Assembly (NCBI GenBank): GCA_963682175.1
Contig: OY821787.1
Coordinates: 15,106,501-15,170,500 of the forward strand
Direction of reading: 5' to 3'
From: Triglochin maritima
Lineage: Eukaryota; Streptophyta; Magnoliopsida; Alismatales; Juncaginaceae
DNA length: 64,000 bases
The translations under genes were made by a program, and so were the position numbers. Positions 43,478 through 55,756 of the stretch are shown here, in pieces. Position 1 is the first letter of the stretch, and each line of letters opens with the position of its first letter. The notes under the pieces are model-generated. The model was not told the origin of the DNA, did not search any database, and saw only the letters and a list, made by a program, of their open reading frames with translations.

Positions 43478-46426
43478 ATGCGAGGTTGGGCTCGTTCTGG
43501 TGAGAGCGCTCGACTCGAGAGAGTGCATTCTTCTGAGATGGACGGTCTTGGTGATCAACCATCTCCGCCTCGTGCTCCTTTGGAGCATGAAGCCGAGTCG
43601 TCTCGCGGTGACGGGGGAGACCGGGTTCCATACATGGAATACCTCGGTCCAGTTCCGCCACCACGTAGACCTCCTTCTCCTCCTATGACTCGAGAGGAAT
43701 GGAAATTCGGTCAGGATCGAGTTCTTGGTGCACCACCACCTTTAGCTCGACAGGATAGACCGATGACTTTGTGGGAGCGGACCCATCCTGTTCGGGCCGC
43801 GCAACCTTCTTGCATAGTTGTCACCCCTGCTCGCGGGAACAACTATGAGCTGAAACCTCAATATGTGAGCATGCTTCCAACCTTTACTGACAATAAGGAG
43901 GATCCGTATATCTTTATACGCGAATTCAAGGAAGTATGCTCCATGTTCAAGCTTCAACAGCTTGACGAGGATTCAGTCCGGTTGAGGATGATTTCTTTCG
44001 CATTGAAGGATAATCCGAAGAAATGGATGTATAGCCTCCTGGCGAGCTCGATTCGGTCATGGGATGACTTTGTGACCGTCTTTCTGAAGAGATTTTTTCC
44101 TCAAAGGAAAACTCAACAGATACGGCACCAGATACATCAAATGTATCAGACCGAGACCAAATCGTTTCATGGTTTCTTTGAGAGGTTCAATGACCTTCTC
44201 CAACAGTGCCCTCATCATGGATTTGAGTTATGGCAGCTGTGCCAAATTGTTTATGAGGGCATCAACTACAACACCCGCACATTGTTGGAGTCGATGTGTC
44301 AGGGTGACTTCCAAATGAAACCCATCGAGGAGGCATGGGATACTTTTGAGTCTATGGCTGAACGTACCTTCGAGTGGGATACCATTAGAGAGACACCAGC
44401 CGTCAGGTCTTCTGGTCGAGCTGGATCTTATCAAGTTGAGTCATCGATCGCGTTTGAGGTGAAAATGGCTGCTCTCATGCGTAGGATTGAGAGTTTAGAG
44501 TTGGACCGAGCTCCTGTAGCTCAGGTCGCTACTCCCGGGTGTGGTAGGTGTGGACTTACGGGCCATGATGACTTGGAATGCGCTTACGCTCCAAGGGATA
44601 CTGAGCATGCAAATGTGATGTATCAACAGAGGCCCCGTAACGACCCGTACAGTCACTCCTACAACCCGGGATGGCGTAACCATCCTAACTTCTCTTGGGG
44701 GCCTAGTGGGGGTAACAGTTAGAGCTCGCACGCTCAACCTCAACCTCCACCTTATCAACCTCCACGCCCATCGGCGACCTACCAACCTCCACATCAAAGG
44801 TCTCAGAACAATAATTACAAACCTCCTAATGCCTCATCGTCGGGTTATTCCAACCAGAATCCACCACCCCAGCGGGTTGACCCCAAGGACCCTTCTTGTG
44901 ATCCGACCCTTCAAGCGTTGCAAAGTACAGTCAAGGCTTTGGAAATGCAAGTTAGCCAGTTGGCTCATCAACTCCATGAACGCCAGAAGGGTCAGTTCCT
45001 GAGTCAACCTGATGTGAATCCTCGGGGTACCCATTCTCAAGGAAGGACACCTTTACCTCATGCTACCTCTGAACCGACCCATCATATTAATGTGATTCAT
45101 ACTTTGAGGTCTGGTAAGGAGGTGGATAACCACATTGGGGTGCCTTCTTTGTCATCACCATCTTTGAGGGAGCCGGATCCTGAGGCTCCCTCTACAAATA
45201 CTTCCAGGAAGGAGCCAGATCCTGAGGTTCTTTCTACATTTCCTTCGACAAAGGGGCTGAACCCTAAGGTCCCCTTGTCTCCTCTTGTGTCGAAGGAACC
45301 AGATTCTGAGGTCCCCACTCATGTTTCTTTGGACCAGAATTCTGGGGTTCCTTCGCATCCTTATGCCCCGAAGGCGCCATTCCCTGAGTGCCTTAAAAAG
45401 AAAACCTCTGATCAGCATGACAAGATGCTTGAGATGTTTAGGCAAGTTAAGGTGAACATCCCTCTGTTGGAGGTGATTCAACAAATGCCACCTTATGCCA
45501 AGGTTCTCAAGGACTTATGCACCAAGAAGAGAAAAACTCATGTTCCAAAGAAAGCTTTTCTTGCGGCTAACGTGAGTGCTTTGTTGGCACAACACATGCA
45601 AGTCAAGTACAAGGACCCTGGCTGTCCTACTATCTCTTGTGTGATTGGTGATGTGTCCATACATCGAGCCTTATTGGACCTTGGTGCATCTGTTAATCTT
45701 CTTCCATATTCTGTCTATGTCCACCTCGGTCTTGGAGACCTCAAACAAACAAAGACCACTCTTCAATTGGCTGATAGGTCTATGAAGAAACCGAGGGGTG
45801 TGGTGGAAGATGTGCTGATCAAAGTGGGAGAGTTCATTTATCCAGTCGACTTCTTTGTCTTGGATACTCAACCTGTGCCAAACCCACTTGGACAAATTCC
45901 TGTCATTCTGGGGCAACCATTCCTTGCGACTTCCAATGCATTAATCAATTGTCGCAATGGTCTGATGCGATTGACTTATGGTAGTCAATGCGCTGATTTC
46001 AACATCTTCACCATCGGCAAGAAGCCAGGTGCCTCCAATGACCCTGTTGGGGTCAACCTTGTCCAGGGTTTGGATGAAATTGAAGTTGAGGGCACCTTCA
46101 AGTACTTCAGAGTATTGTTCGATGAAGATCCTGAAGGTGGTGAAGATGCTTCACCTGGGCTGGCACAAGAAGGTGCCTTTTGTTTTGATCATGTGGCCTC
46201 AGTGCCACCTCCTTTTGATCTTGTGGCCCTTGAGCCACATTCTTCTGATCTTGTGGCCTTTGAGCCACATCCTTTTGATCACGTGGCCCTTGAGCCACAT
46301 CATTTTCATCATGTGGCCCTTGAGCCACATCCTTTTGATCGCGTGGCGCTTGAGCCACAAGATACCATTTTTATGGCCTCTGGGCCACATGATCTTCATT
46401 CTGTATCTGCTGAGGACCCCATGTGA
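43478..46426 (+). pseudogene. Gag-protease polyprotein of gag-only element 2, with one in-frame TAG
   Basis: Starts at ATG 43478 (MRGWARSGES). One frame runs to 46426, broken only by TAG at 44720-44722. The gag domain is similar to element 1 (LPTFTDNKEDPYIFIREF, KKWMYSLLASSIRSWDDFV, QCPHHGFELWQLCQIVYEG), with knuckle CGRCGLTGHDDLEC near 44537-44578. After the stop come a Pro-rich linker, acidic Ser/Pro repeats, and the protease with LLDLGASVNLLP near 45675 and VILGQPFLAT near 45905. A C-terminal tail repeats an LEPH-x-F-DHVA unit about seven times (46190-46390). The stop may be a recent mutation or could be read through; Gag alone would be made otherwise. Confidence 0.88.
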
Positions 46427-48229
46427 GTTAAGAATCAACCACCTGATACCCTTCAACCTGATAGAGGTTCACCACTCATTTATGCCTCCTATCTTGGTTA
46501 CTCACAAGAGGCATCAAACGACCAGAACACTTATAAGGGTATCAGGTGGTCAAGCAATTTTGATTTGTATGTCGCGAGCCCATGCATGTGTATTTTTGGC
46601 TCGAGAGATGACGTGTTCCCATTTGACGTCCCTTGACATATGAAGATGGGAGCCCATTTTTGTACATAGTTATAAAAACATAAAAAAATAGAAAAAAGAG
46701 AAAAAATACAATAAAAGACTCCTTCAGTGAGCATCGATTATTGTGGGCTCCAACCCTTGAGTATTTGGGGCCCCTTTCTTTCACGTATTTGGTCTCCCTT
46801 TTTAAGTATCTCACAGGTTTTGAGGGGAATTTGGTTTGTGTCCATCAACATGACCTTGAACTTCCCTTTGTACTTCATGTTGGTGAGATCTCTCATTTTT
46901 CATGCATAAATCCATATAGTATCTTGCTCACATTCATTTCGGACAATGCATGACGTAGGTGTGGGGGGTGTTTTACGTGTGTACATAGTTGAGTCTTTTT
47001 CCTTTGATTTTATTTTCTTTTGTGTGCATTATTAGGGTCATGTTAGTGTGTTGCATTTAATATCGATATATCTGCTTGCCATGATCCTTGGGTAACTTGT
47101 CTTCTTTTGCTTGCCTAGTGCTTCAAAAATTTCACATTTCTTTCAAAATCTTCATGTGTTTGCAAAAGAAAATTTTTTGTGGGTTTTGTGTGTGTTTAGC
47201 ATGTGCAAAACCGTTGAGAGGCAAAGTAAAAACAAAAGCTCCCAAAATTGTCTTGAACTTGATGCATTAAGATATCTAGTACAGTGGCTTTAGGATTTAT
47301 CGAGTCGTTAGGATGCACCCCAGTTTTCCCTTGGGGATGAGTAATCACAGGGTTTCAATGCTACAACATTTAAAGAAGTTCACCCTAAATCTAGTGACTC
47401 AATAATTCGTGTTTGTTAACTTAAGGAAGTTTGTTGTAGTCAAGGACCTTTTAAATCTTGTTGTGAGACATTAAGTGTAGGGGTTTTGGTTCATGTGTAG
47501 ATAAGAAATAAGTGAGTATGTATTATGTCTTCTCGCACGGCTCCCATCACTCGAGAAAGTAGGTCTGAGGGGACTTTGTGCCTGGTGCTTTCGAGTCATC
47601 TGACTTGTGCGCCGACCGAACTCCCGTTACACGGGTGGTAGGGATTGCCCTATGTAGAGATTTGGGGAAAGGTGTACGTGATAGTGTAAGTCCTCATGGG
47701 CAATGATGCACGAAACCTGACCCTGGGAGAATGAAGCTCCAACTAATAAAAAGAAAAAGAAGAAGAAAAAAAAAGAGGAAAGAAACAAGAAGAAAAAAAT
47801 GGTAATGCAAATAAAAACCTTAATGGAGCTTACACTTTATATCACTTAAGGATGTTGAGGTTGTCCATGTCTTTCACCTAATTCCTTATTTAACTTGCAC
47901 GAATGGTTCATTAGGCTAGGTGTGGACTGATTACCTTTATAAAGTCGGCCCGTAGGATTACCGCGTCCAATGATCGACAAAATATTTCCAACAAGTCGAG
48001 TGTCTAGATTGAATAATGCATCATGTTCGGATTTTGTGGGTATATCCGCTGAAAACCCTCAGGAGACAACACTCCTCCACCTTCGCAACAAAGAGGTTTA
48101 ACGGCTTGTTGCACGTGCTAAGTGCAACCGTGATTCCTACGAAAGTGAGTTAGGATTTCGTGTTTCTCGTTTGCTTTTCTCTTTCTTTGTTTTACTCGGG
48201 ACTAGCAAAAACTTAGGTGTGGGGGTATT
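46427..48229 (+). other. 3' noncoding region of gag-only element 2
   Basis: No polymerase or integrase frame. It shares blocks with element 1, chiefly 48026-48157 including the GTTGCAC/GTGCAAC hairpin at 48108-48128, and ends in the polypurine tract AGGTGTGGGGGTATT (about 48215-48229). A purine-rich A/G run is at about 47745-47800. Confidence 0.8.
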
Positions 48230-49787
48230 TGATTGACATCATTTCATGCTTATATTTGTATCTTATATCCATTATCTTACACCTAAGCAATGCTACGTGA
48301 CGAGTTTTATGTTTAGTTTTCAGGAATAAAGAGGTTTAAAGAGAAGAGCCATGAAAGGACCCAAAACCAGGAAAAAGGACTTAACTGTGAGACCTGGGGA
48401 CTAAGATGCAAGGGAGAAGACCTGATCGTAAGACCGAAGGACCTAAGAGCAAAACAGGAAACTCCACACCATCTTGGGGAGTATTTTGGCAATTCGATTC
48501 GGGTCGGAGCTCCAACAAACCAAGTAGATGCATCCAAGACCAAGAAATACTTCAAGCAAAGCCCAACACAAAAAACAGACGGATCTGGGCCTTATTGACC
48601 GCCAATTGGCGGTCTGGAACCGCCAATTGGCGGTCTGGATCATCCCAGATCCGCTAAGATTTTGCCTGGACTTGTATTAATGTTTGTTTAGGCTATTTTT
48701 GGTATTGGTTTAGTCCCACATCGGGGGATTGTCCCGGATTAGCTTTTTCCATGCTTATAAATAGAACTCTTCACTTTCCATTGTATCCATCTCCCTCTTT
48801 GGTGGCCATCTTCCTTACTAAGAGTGAAGCCTTGAAGCAAAACTCTGGTGGAGGAAGGGCTACTTGTAATTGAGTGAGTTAATAATAGATGTTTTCCTTT
48901 AATTGTGTTGTTTCTCTCTTTGTTTAATTTCCTTTCATATGCATGCTTGCTTGTTTGTTTTGTTGTATGCTTCTTTAATATTTCTTGCTTGATTAGTGTA
49001 GTTTCATTTCAGTATAATGCTTCATTTTGTTAGAGTAGTTAGTTTAAATATGTGTGAGTAGTTCCATCCCCATTTGGGGGGTGGAGAAATATGTGATATA
49101 ATCATGTAGTGTATTAAGTGTGTGTTATCTTAATCCCTTGAGCTTTATATGATTTCCATAACCATCTAATGGGTCTCCACTCTTATCTTTGATATGCTAA
49201 TGCTCTTGAATGAAGCGTAGCCTATACTTTGATTAGTGGACCTATTTTATGGGGAATGATAATGTTAGGATATGGATGGAATTAATATTGGAAACACAAG
49301 TTGTAGTGTATGTACTCTTGTTGCCTTTACCTTGGTTAATGTCTTGTATGTTTTAATGATATAGTCTTATCTTAATTAATGTGGAGGCATAGTAAGGTCT
49401 AGTCTTTATACTTGAGTTCATTTAGCTTCATTTCAATTATTGTCTTGTATGTTTTAATGATGTAGTCTTATCTTCATTCATGTGCAGGCAATGTTGGATG
49501 TAGTTTTATGATTTCATGCACTACATGTTGTGAGGAGCTTAATGAACACACACACACACTTCTTTATGTTCACATTATTTTTCTACCCCCTTTGGGATTT
49601 AGTTTTCTTGCTTCTCTTCCATTTCCATTTGCACCTTAGTGTAGTTTAGTGTAACCAACCTTTCTCTCATTTATTTATCACTCGCATTCGCACAAACCAA
49701 GCGTCGACACACTTTCCAGTGGACGACCCGTATTTGCCACCGCTTCAACACGGTCATGCACTTGCGGTTAATATAAAACGATCAACA
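48230..49787 (+). repeat. 3' LTR of gag-only element 2
   Basis: Twin perfect palindromes at 48597-48614 and 48619-48634 (core ACCGCCAATTGGCGGT), TATA box at 48756-48763, and one tandem 98-bp unit fewer than the 5' LTR. It ends CGATCAACA and is followed by TSD TTTTG. Confidence 0.93.
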
Positions 49788-51037
49788 TTTTGCGCAGACA
49801 GTTCGACCGTTACAGACTTTCGGTTGACCGAACCTTTCATGGGAACGGTCGACCGGGTTGCCTCTTTCGGTCGACCGTTTGTGCACAGAGCCTAATTCTC
49901 AGTCCTTTTCAGGATGCCAACTCTGTCCACGGAAACCCGTGTCCTCGCCTTGTGCGTGAGCCGGGAGGTGACGGTGGGCACGTACGCGGGCCTGCACAGG
50001 GACCGCCGTGTGGAAGAGTGTGGTGTTCGGGACGTGTCACCTCAGTGTATGGATCGTGACTTGATGTGATGGATTGATTGGACTCATTGTAAAGTAGCAG
50101 GCCTGAGGGATCGCGGATCCCAATGTATGATGTTGTGCGAGCATGATATTATCGTTGGATGAGGTGACTACTTGCCTGGATGGATACGGAGGTCGCTGCC
50201 CTGCTTTTATAGCGGCGCGGTTGGTGTTTGCGGCTCATGGAGCTTGATGACCTGGAAAACTTCGGTCTGGACCCGTCCGATGTTGTGCCGGACGTATTGA
50301 TGGACCATCGATGCTGTGCCGGTGATGCCGCCGATGCTGTTTTGGCGATGATGATTGATGGGCCGATGTTGTTCCGGCTATGTTCCTCAGATGGGCACCT
50401 ACTGAGATGTCTATTGATGGACCGACCGAGCGACGGCTCCGTTGGTGTAGTTTCGACCACGAAGTTACATATTTGTTTCTTATGGCGCGGACTTGGCGAA
50501 TGCTCCATGCCGAACCCCATGATTAGTGTAGCCGAGTTTGGGGCATGTCACGTCATGTTCTGTTAGACCGTATGTGCCTACGGTAGGTCTCCCTGAGGAG
50601 ACCCGATGATGATTGTCGGACTGATGGCCTGTGTTACCCTTCGGGGGAACTGTTTTCCTTACTGTTGATGAAATGACATGCTAGTATGATAGGTTCATTT
50701 GTACTACTGCATGCATATAGGTGAGCTTGGCATACGGGGTTTCCTTATGGAAACTCAGGCATTGTTGTTACATCTTTTTCAGGACCGCAGTAGGTCCAAT
50801 TGGGTGGTGATCAGCAGGCGTGCGCAACTTGGGATCGGATCCTCTCTTTCGGACCACTGAGGTCGACATGATTACTTTTATCTCCCTTTGTTGTAATCAT
50901 GTATCGTTTTGACAAACTCTAATGTAATATGGTGCACCGCTTATATATTTGATGAGAAGTAACAGTCCAGTCTTTGATTATTGGTCTCTGTTATACTGAT
51001 GATAATTTTTAAATTTCCGCTGTTTCGGGATGTTACA
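49788..51037 (+). repeat. Tekay 3' LTR, piece 3 (end)
   Basis: Aligns to about 22114-23364 of the 5' LTR and ends CGGGATGTTACA at 51037. LINE sequence follows immediately. Confidence 0.9.
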
Positions 51038-51925
51038 AACATACTCATGATGATATTGCTTAGTTAAAGGAAGATTATGTTGTTATTAGGAATGACAGGT
51101 ATATGCAACTGAATTCTAGTGGGCCAGCTACTGAAAAGGATAGGGTTCAGGGGACTGAACTTCAAAATAGTGAGGTGCAGCTCAAGGTTACTAAGGTTGC
51201 AGGTGAAAGAAATATGGCATAGGATATTGACATTCAGAATAGTGATATGCAGCTTTATCTGAAAGTGACAGTTATTGAAAGTACCAAGGATGAAGGGACT
51301 GACTTGTTTGTTACTGATTTGACCCACATTCCTTCAACCACTGTTGAAGAGCATGACAATGAAGAAGTTTAGGAAGGGATTAATAATTCTCCCCCGCCTA
51401 GTATTATTAACAGCATTGAAAATATAGACAAAGATGAAGAATCCCAAGACACAGTGGTAGCTGAAACTATTGTTCATAATAATTTATTTGCTTTGTTGGA
51501 GGTTGAGGACGTTAAAGAAGAGATTGCAACTACTATTGTTGAACAGGAAAACTGGTTGCATAGTGAGGGAGAATGTCATGAAAAAAGCAGAAGGTTTGTA
51601 TGATGATAATGATATACAAATGTGGGTGGAAGCTGGATTGGATCCCAAAAATGACAGTAATGGCATTAATGCAGCCTATTCAGCCACCTAATATTGAGAC
51701 AGAGAGAAATGGAAGTTATTCTTCTGAGGAAATTGAAGATCTTGAAGAGGAAATAAGTAAAGATGATTATTCTAAAGATCCTTCTTATGGCCCTGAGCAA
51801 TCTTTGAAGATGATGATACAATCTGATACTGAATCTCTTAGAATTAAGAAAGAATTAGTTGCACAAGAAGAGCAAAGAAGAACCTCTAGGAGGATTCAAA
51901 GCAATAGAGTAAGGGGCTAAGATGA
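51038..51925 (+). pseudogene. LINE ORF1, C-terminal part
   Basis: Resumes with KHTHDDIA, resembling the end of a plant LINE zinc-knuckle region, then an acidic, low-complexity tail typical of ORF1 C-termini, with several stops (near 51063, 51220 and 51370) and frame changes. It ends in a basic stretch near 51920, just before ORF2. Confidence 0.65.
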
Positions 51926-51964
51926 CCAGTACACTTATATGAAATATCAGAGGAGCTATTAACA

Positions 51965-54279
51965 TATCCTTTATGTCTAAGATCAGGAAATTATCAAAGC
52001 TCACCAAATTCATACGGCATGTATTGTTGAACCTAAAGAGGATGCAAGTCACATGCCTTTCCTTGGCAGATATATTCACCCTCACAATCATATCAGAAAT
52101 ACTAACAACAAGATTTGGATCTTCTATAATCAAGAAATCAAAGTTGCAACTCAGTGGGATTGTGAGCAATCTTTAACTTTGAAGGTCAGTAGCAATGAAC
52201 AAGAGTATATGATGTCCTTTGTCTATGCCTCTACTAGTTATATTGATAGAAGACAACTTTGGGAGCATTTTCAAAGTATTCAAGAGGAGATTAAGATTCC
52301 TTGGATGGCTGAGAGTGACTTTAATTGTGTTCTCTACTGTGAAAACAAATATTTCACAATTGCATTAACAGTTGTGGTCTGGGCTGCTTGAAGTGAGTCA
52401 TAATGATGGTGACACTCTTTCTTAGTACAACGGCTGGAATAGAGATAAGATTTTTTTGCAAACTTGACTGGATATTTTGCAATGTTATATGCAAGGTATG
52501 AATCTAATATGGCATGAGTCAAAGCATGATCTCACACAACACTTCTAAATGCAACCACACACGAGTATGTGGTGCACCCGACCAGCCACCACAAGCAGCA
52601 CAAGGCCGACTTCCACCATCAATGAGGGAAACGATTGGTGCATCTCCCTTCAAGTTTCAGGCCATGTGGAATTCACATCCTGAGTTTGCTGAATTCTCAA
52701 GTCAAAATTGGATTTCTGCTGTTCATACTAATCCCCTTGAAAATTTAGGCATTAATCTCAAAACTTTGAAGGTGAAACTGAAAAAGTGGAATCTTGAGAT
52801 TTTTTGAGATGTCAACAAGCAAATGGTTGATATGGAGAACAATATTGCTAAGATTAAAGAGGAAATTCAACATAATGATTCACTTGAGCTTGGGAGCACT
52901 CTGCTGGAAACTAGAAGCAAGTACAACACTATTAGTTACCAAGAAGAGTTGTTTTATAAACAGAGGGCCAAAATTGAGTGGTTGAAAGGAGATAGAAATA
53001 CTAGATTGTTCCAGAGCATTGCCAACTATAAATACAGAAGTTCAGTAGCTCATTCTCTTCTTGAAAGTGACAAGTATAAAGGTAATGTTCAGAAGCTTCA
53101 TCAAGAGGGTGTTTATTACTATAGCAAGTTACTCACTTCTTGCCAGAGAACTGAGGATCATGAGATTCTGGATTGCATACCCCCTTTGATTACTGAAGAT
53201 GAAAATGAAAGATTCTTATTACCCCTATTGAGCAGGAAATTAAAGAAGTTGTGTTTAGTATACCAGCAAACAGTTCACCAGGTCGGCAGGCCCTGATGGG
53301 TTTAATTGAAATTTTTATCAAAAAAATTGGGATATTGTGAAAGGTCAAGTTATTGTTGTTGTGACCTAATTCTTCTCCACCAAAGTACTCCCTAGAGCAA
53401 TGAAAGCTACTTTCATTGCCAGATTCCCAAGAAACCTAGTCCTAAGGAATTCAAAGATCTCAGGCGTATAAGTTTGTGTAGTGTTCACTACAAAATCATC
53501 TCCAAGGTAATTACTAGAAGGTTGGTTCAGCTTCTCCGTAAGATTATTTCTGAAGAATAAGGTGGGTTTGTTAAAGGAAGACATATTAAAGACAACGTAT
53601 CTTTAGTTCAGGAGTTGGCTCAGCATTAGGTGACAAGACTCGTTGGGGTATGTGGTTTTTTAATTGGATATGGAAAAGACTTTTGACAGAATTGAGTGGA
53701 AGTTCCTATTTGCTCTGCTGAACCAGTTAGGGTTTAATGTTGAAGTGATCAGATTGATTGAGACATGTGTTACTCACAACCGTTTCTCTCTTCTTTTACA
53801 TGGATCTACTTATTTTTTTACTACTACCACGGGGTTAAGGCAAGGAGACCCCCTCTCTCCCACTCTTTTCATCGTTACTGAAGAGGTTCTTAGCAGAGGA
53901 TTGAAGAAGTTGCTTGCTGAGAATAAGATTAATGCTTTCAAAACCCATTGAAAATGCCCCCTATCACTCACTTACTGTTTGCTGATGACACCATTTTGTT
54001 TACTAATGGTAGCTCCACCTCTCTTAAAAATCGTTTTGATTTCATGAATAAATATCAAACTCTTTCTGGGCAAAAGATTAACATGGAGAAAAGTCAGTTC
54101 TTTATTTGTAGTAACTTGAAAGCTCAAAGACAACAAAGAATCCAACAGATTACTCACATAAACAAAGGAAACTTAAATTTCACTTACCTTGGCTGCCCTA
54201 TTTTCAAAGGCATTACTAAGAGAAAATACTTTGACCCTCTTATTGATAAAATCAAAGGCAAAGACCCTATTACTCACAT
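51965..54279 (+). pseudogene. LINE ORF2: endonuclease and reverse transcriptase (truncated)
   Basis: ORF2 nicks target DNA and reverse-transcribes element RNA. The AP-endonuclease region is at about 51990-52345 (MPFLGRYIH, FVYASTSYIDRRQLWEHF, WMAESDFNCVL). The rest of the endonuclease is scrambled (52350-52640). The linker with PFKFQAMWNSHPEF and KIEWLKGDRNTRLF is at 52640-53020. The RT palm is at 53660-54180: MDMEKTFDRIEWKF (motif A), TGLRQGDPLSPTLF (motif B region) and LLFADDTILF (motif C, catalytic FADD kept). Stops and frameshifts occur throughout, especially 53300-53660. The C-terminal end is missing; an LTR begins at 54280. Confidence 0.92.
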
Positions 54280-55756
54280 TGCATTCATTCTATATATCTT
54301 TTATTTTACTAATTTTGTGCTACTCGAGTGTTTGTTTGATGTGTTTTAGGTTTTAGGTAATAAAGAAGAGAAATTAAGATAAAATGACCTAAATGCAAGA
54401 AGAAATGACCTTATTGAAGTATCTTGGACCTTTTTGTCATGCTCAAGGATTCATTTGCAATTCAGGAAGGACTTAGATGAAACCTGGAGGGACCTAAACA
54501 TAAGGAAAACATTTTATGGTGCAAAAGTTCTCATTATCATGATCTTGAGAAGTACTTGGGGAATTAAGACCAAACGGGTTCAAACCAGCGGACGTGGAGT
54601 GCACCCCACGTGTGAAATGACCAACTTAAGCTGCTGCCAAAAATTGGGGCAGATTAGAGACAAACAATCCGGCATTAGCGGATCAATTTGCTCCAAATGC
54701 GCCTCAATTTCTCCTGTGGTTTGATCTTGGTTATTTGGGTGCACCAGACTAGAGAGAAAGCAATTACAACCGTCAGATTACTTCCAAATTCATCTACACC
54801 ACTCTTTCTTCCATAAATATCAATGTTTCTCCTACATTTCTCCTTCTTCTCCACCTCCACCATTAGAATAGCTTATGTTTTACCCACTTGTAAACTATTG
54901 CTTTCTTTAATCCAAATGGTAGAATCTTTTTCCTTTTGCGATCATTAGCTTTCTTTCTATCCAATAAGTTTTTGATTTTGTTGGTTAGTTTTCTAGTTAT
55001 ATTTTTATGTTATGTTTAGTTTTAATCTCTTATTTTCCATGCTTGTTATTATGATTAGTGAGTAGATCAACCCCATTTGGGGTGAAGGTGATGTAGATTA
55101 CGTGTTGTGTTAGTGTTGGGTTCTTCTTATCTTGTGCGTGCCATTTCATATGCTTAATGTAGATCTATGCATGTAATTTGCGAAAACTTGTATTGGATTG
55201 GATAATGGCCACAGTAGGTACTTGTCTCATGCTAGATTTAGAGTTTATCTTATTGCTTGTAAATGATCTTCTTATGGTAAATGGGTTGTTATGTATGGAT
55301 GCTTGATTAGAAAAGAATGCATGAATGTATTGAGTTGCATGGATGGTTAATTGATGTCCTAATGTCCACACTAGATACTTAGTTCATTCATCAGAACCCA
55401 AAGTGCATCTTAACTTCATGTCCAACTATATTAGTCATGTATTCATGTAAATGTAGTTGATATTAATTAGACTCCACACTAGTTTCTAGTTGATTTCACC
55501 TACTTTACATACTTGTCCCTCATGTAACCAAGAACAACTCACTTACACACACACCTCCACTCCATGGGGATTTAGTTTAATTGTTGATTAATTCATCGTT
55601 TAATGTAGTTAGTTTAGCATAATCCCCCCATTCTCCTCTCCTTTCCCACTCGAGTATGGTAATCACAACAACACTCACAACTCTTTGAGGTTTGACCCGT
55701 ATGTTTCACGTCTTCACCGACACCGTGCACTTACGGTAAATTGAAACGTTCAATCA
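54280..55756 (+). repeat. LTR of a fourth, related element
   Basis: About 1477 bp starting near TGCATTCATTC and ending CGTTCAATCA, directly followed by a primer-binding-site-like sequence. Its 3' half resembles the other gag-only LTRs (TTTGACCCGTATGTTTCACG, GTGCACTTACGG), so it is a related family. Near-palindromes CTGCCAAAAATTGGGGCAG (about 54632-54651) and ACGTGG...CCACGT (about 54593-54613) precede a TATA-like ATAAATA near 54813. The partner LTR is not seen in this window, and the start is approximate. Confidence 0.7.

Larger units (their letters stand above)
40771..49787 (+). mobile_element. Gag-protease-only LTR retrotransposon 2 (TR-GAG type, 9017 bp)
   Basis: LTRs at 40771-42413 (1643 bp) and 48230-49787 (1558 bp), with TSD TTTTG at 40766-40770 and 49788-49792. 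Internally there is a primer-binding site, a long leader, one gag-protease frame with a single TAG, and a polypurine tract; no RT, RNase H or integrase is present. The LTRs differ by scattered substitutions (a few percent by eye), one ~98-bp tandem-unit difference, and the number of palindromes, so it is older than element 1. A third member of this family is at 61011-64000. Confidence 0.92.
21335..51037 (+). mobile_element. Tekay/Del-type chromovirus (Ty3/gypsy), heavily nested
   Basis: The element's pieces are: 5' LTR 21335-23364, Met-tRNA primer-binding site 23368-23378, gag 23492-24162 continuing after a nested element into pol 31593-35398, polypurine tract 35362-35371, and 3' LTR pieces 36999-37411, 40399-40770 and 49788-51037. 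The LTR copies are roughly 90% identical by eye, so the insertion is old. It lies in LINE ORF1. ACAAAC occurs just before the left junction (19815-19820) and overlapping the right one (51035-51040), a weak sign of a shared target sequence. Many stops disable it. Confidence 0.85.

Noticed and set aside
45978..46643. 221-codon plus-strand frame and matching minus-strand frames
   Set aside because: Out-of-frame shadow of the gag-protease C-terminal repeats.
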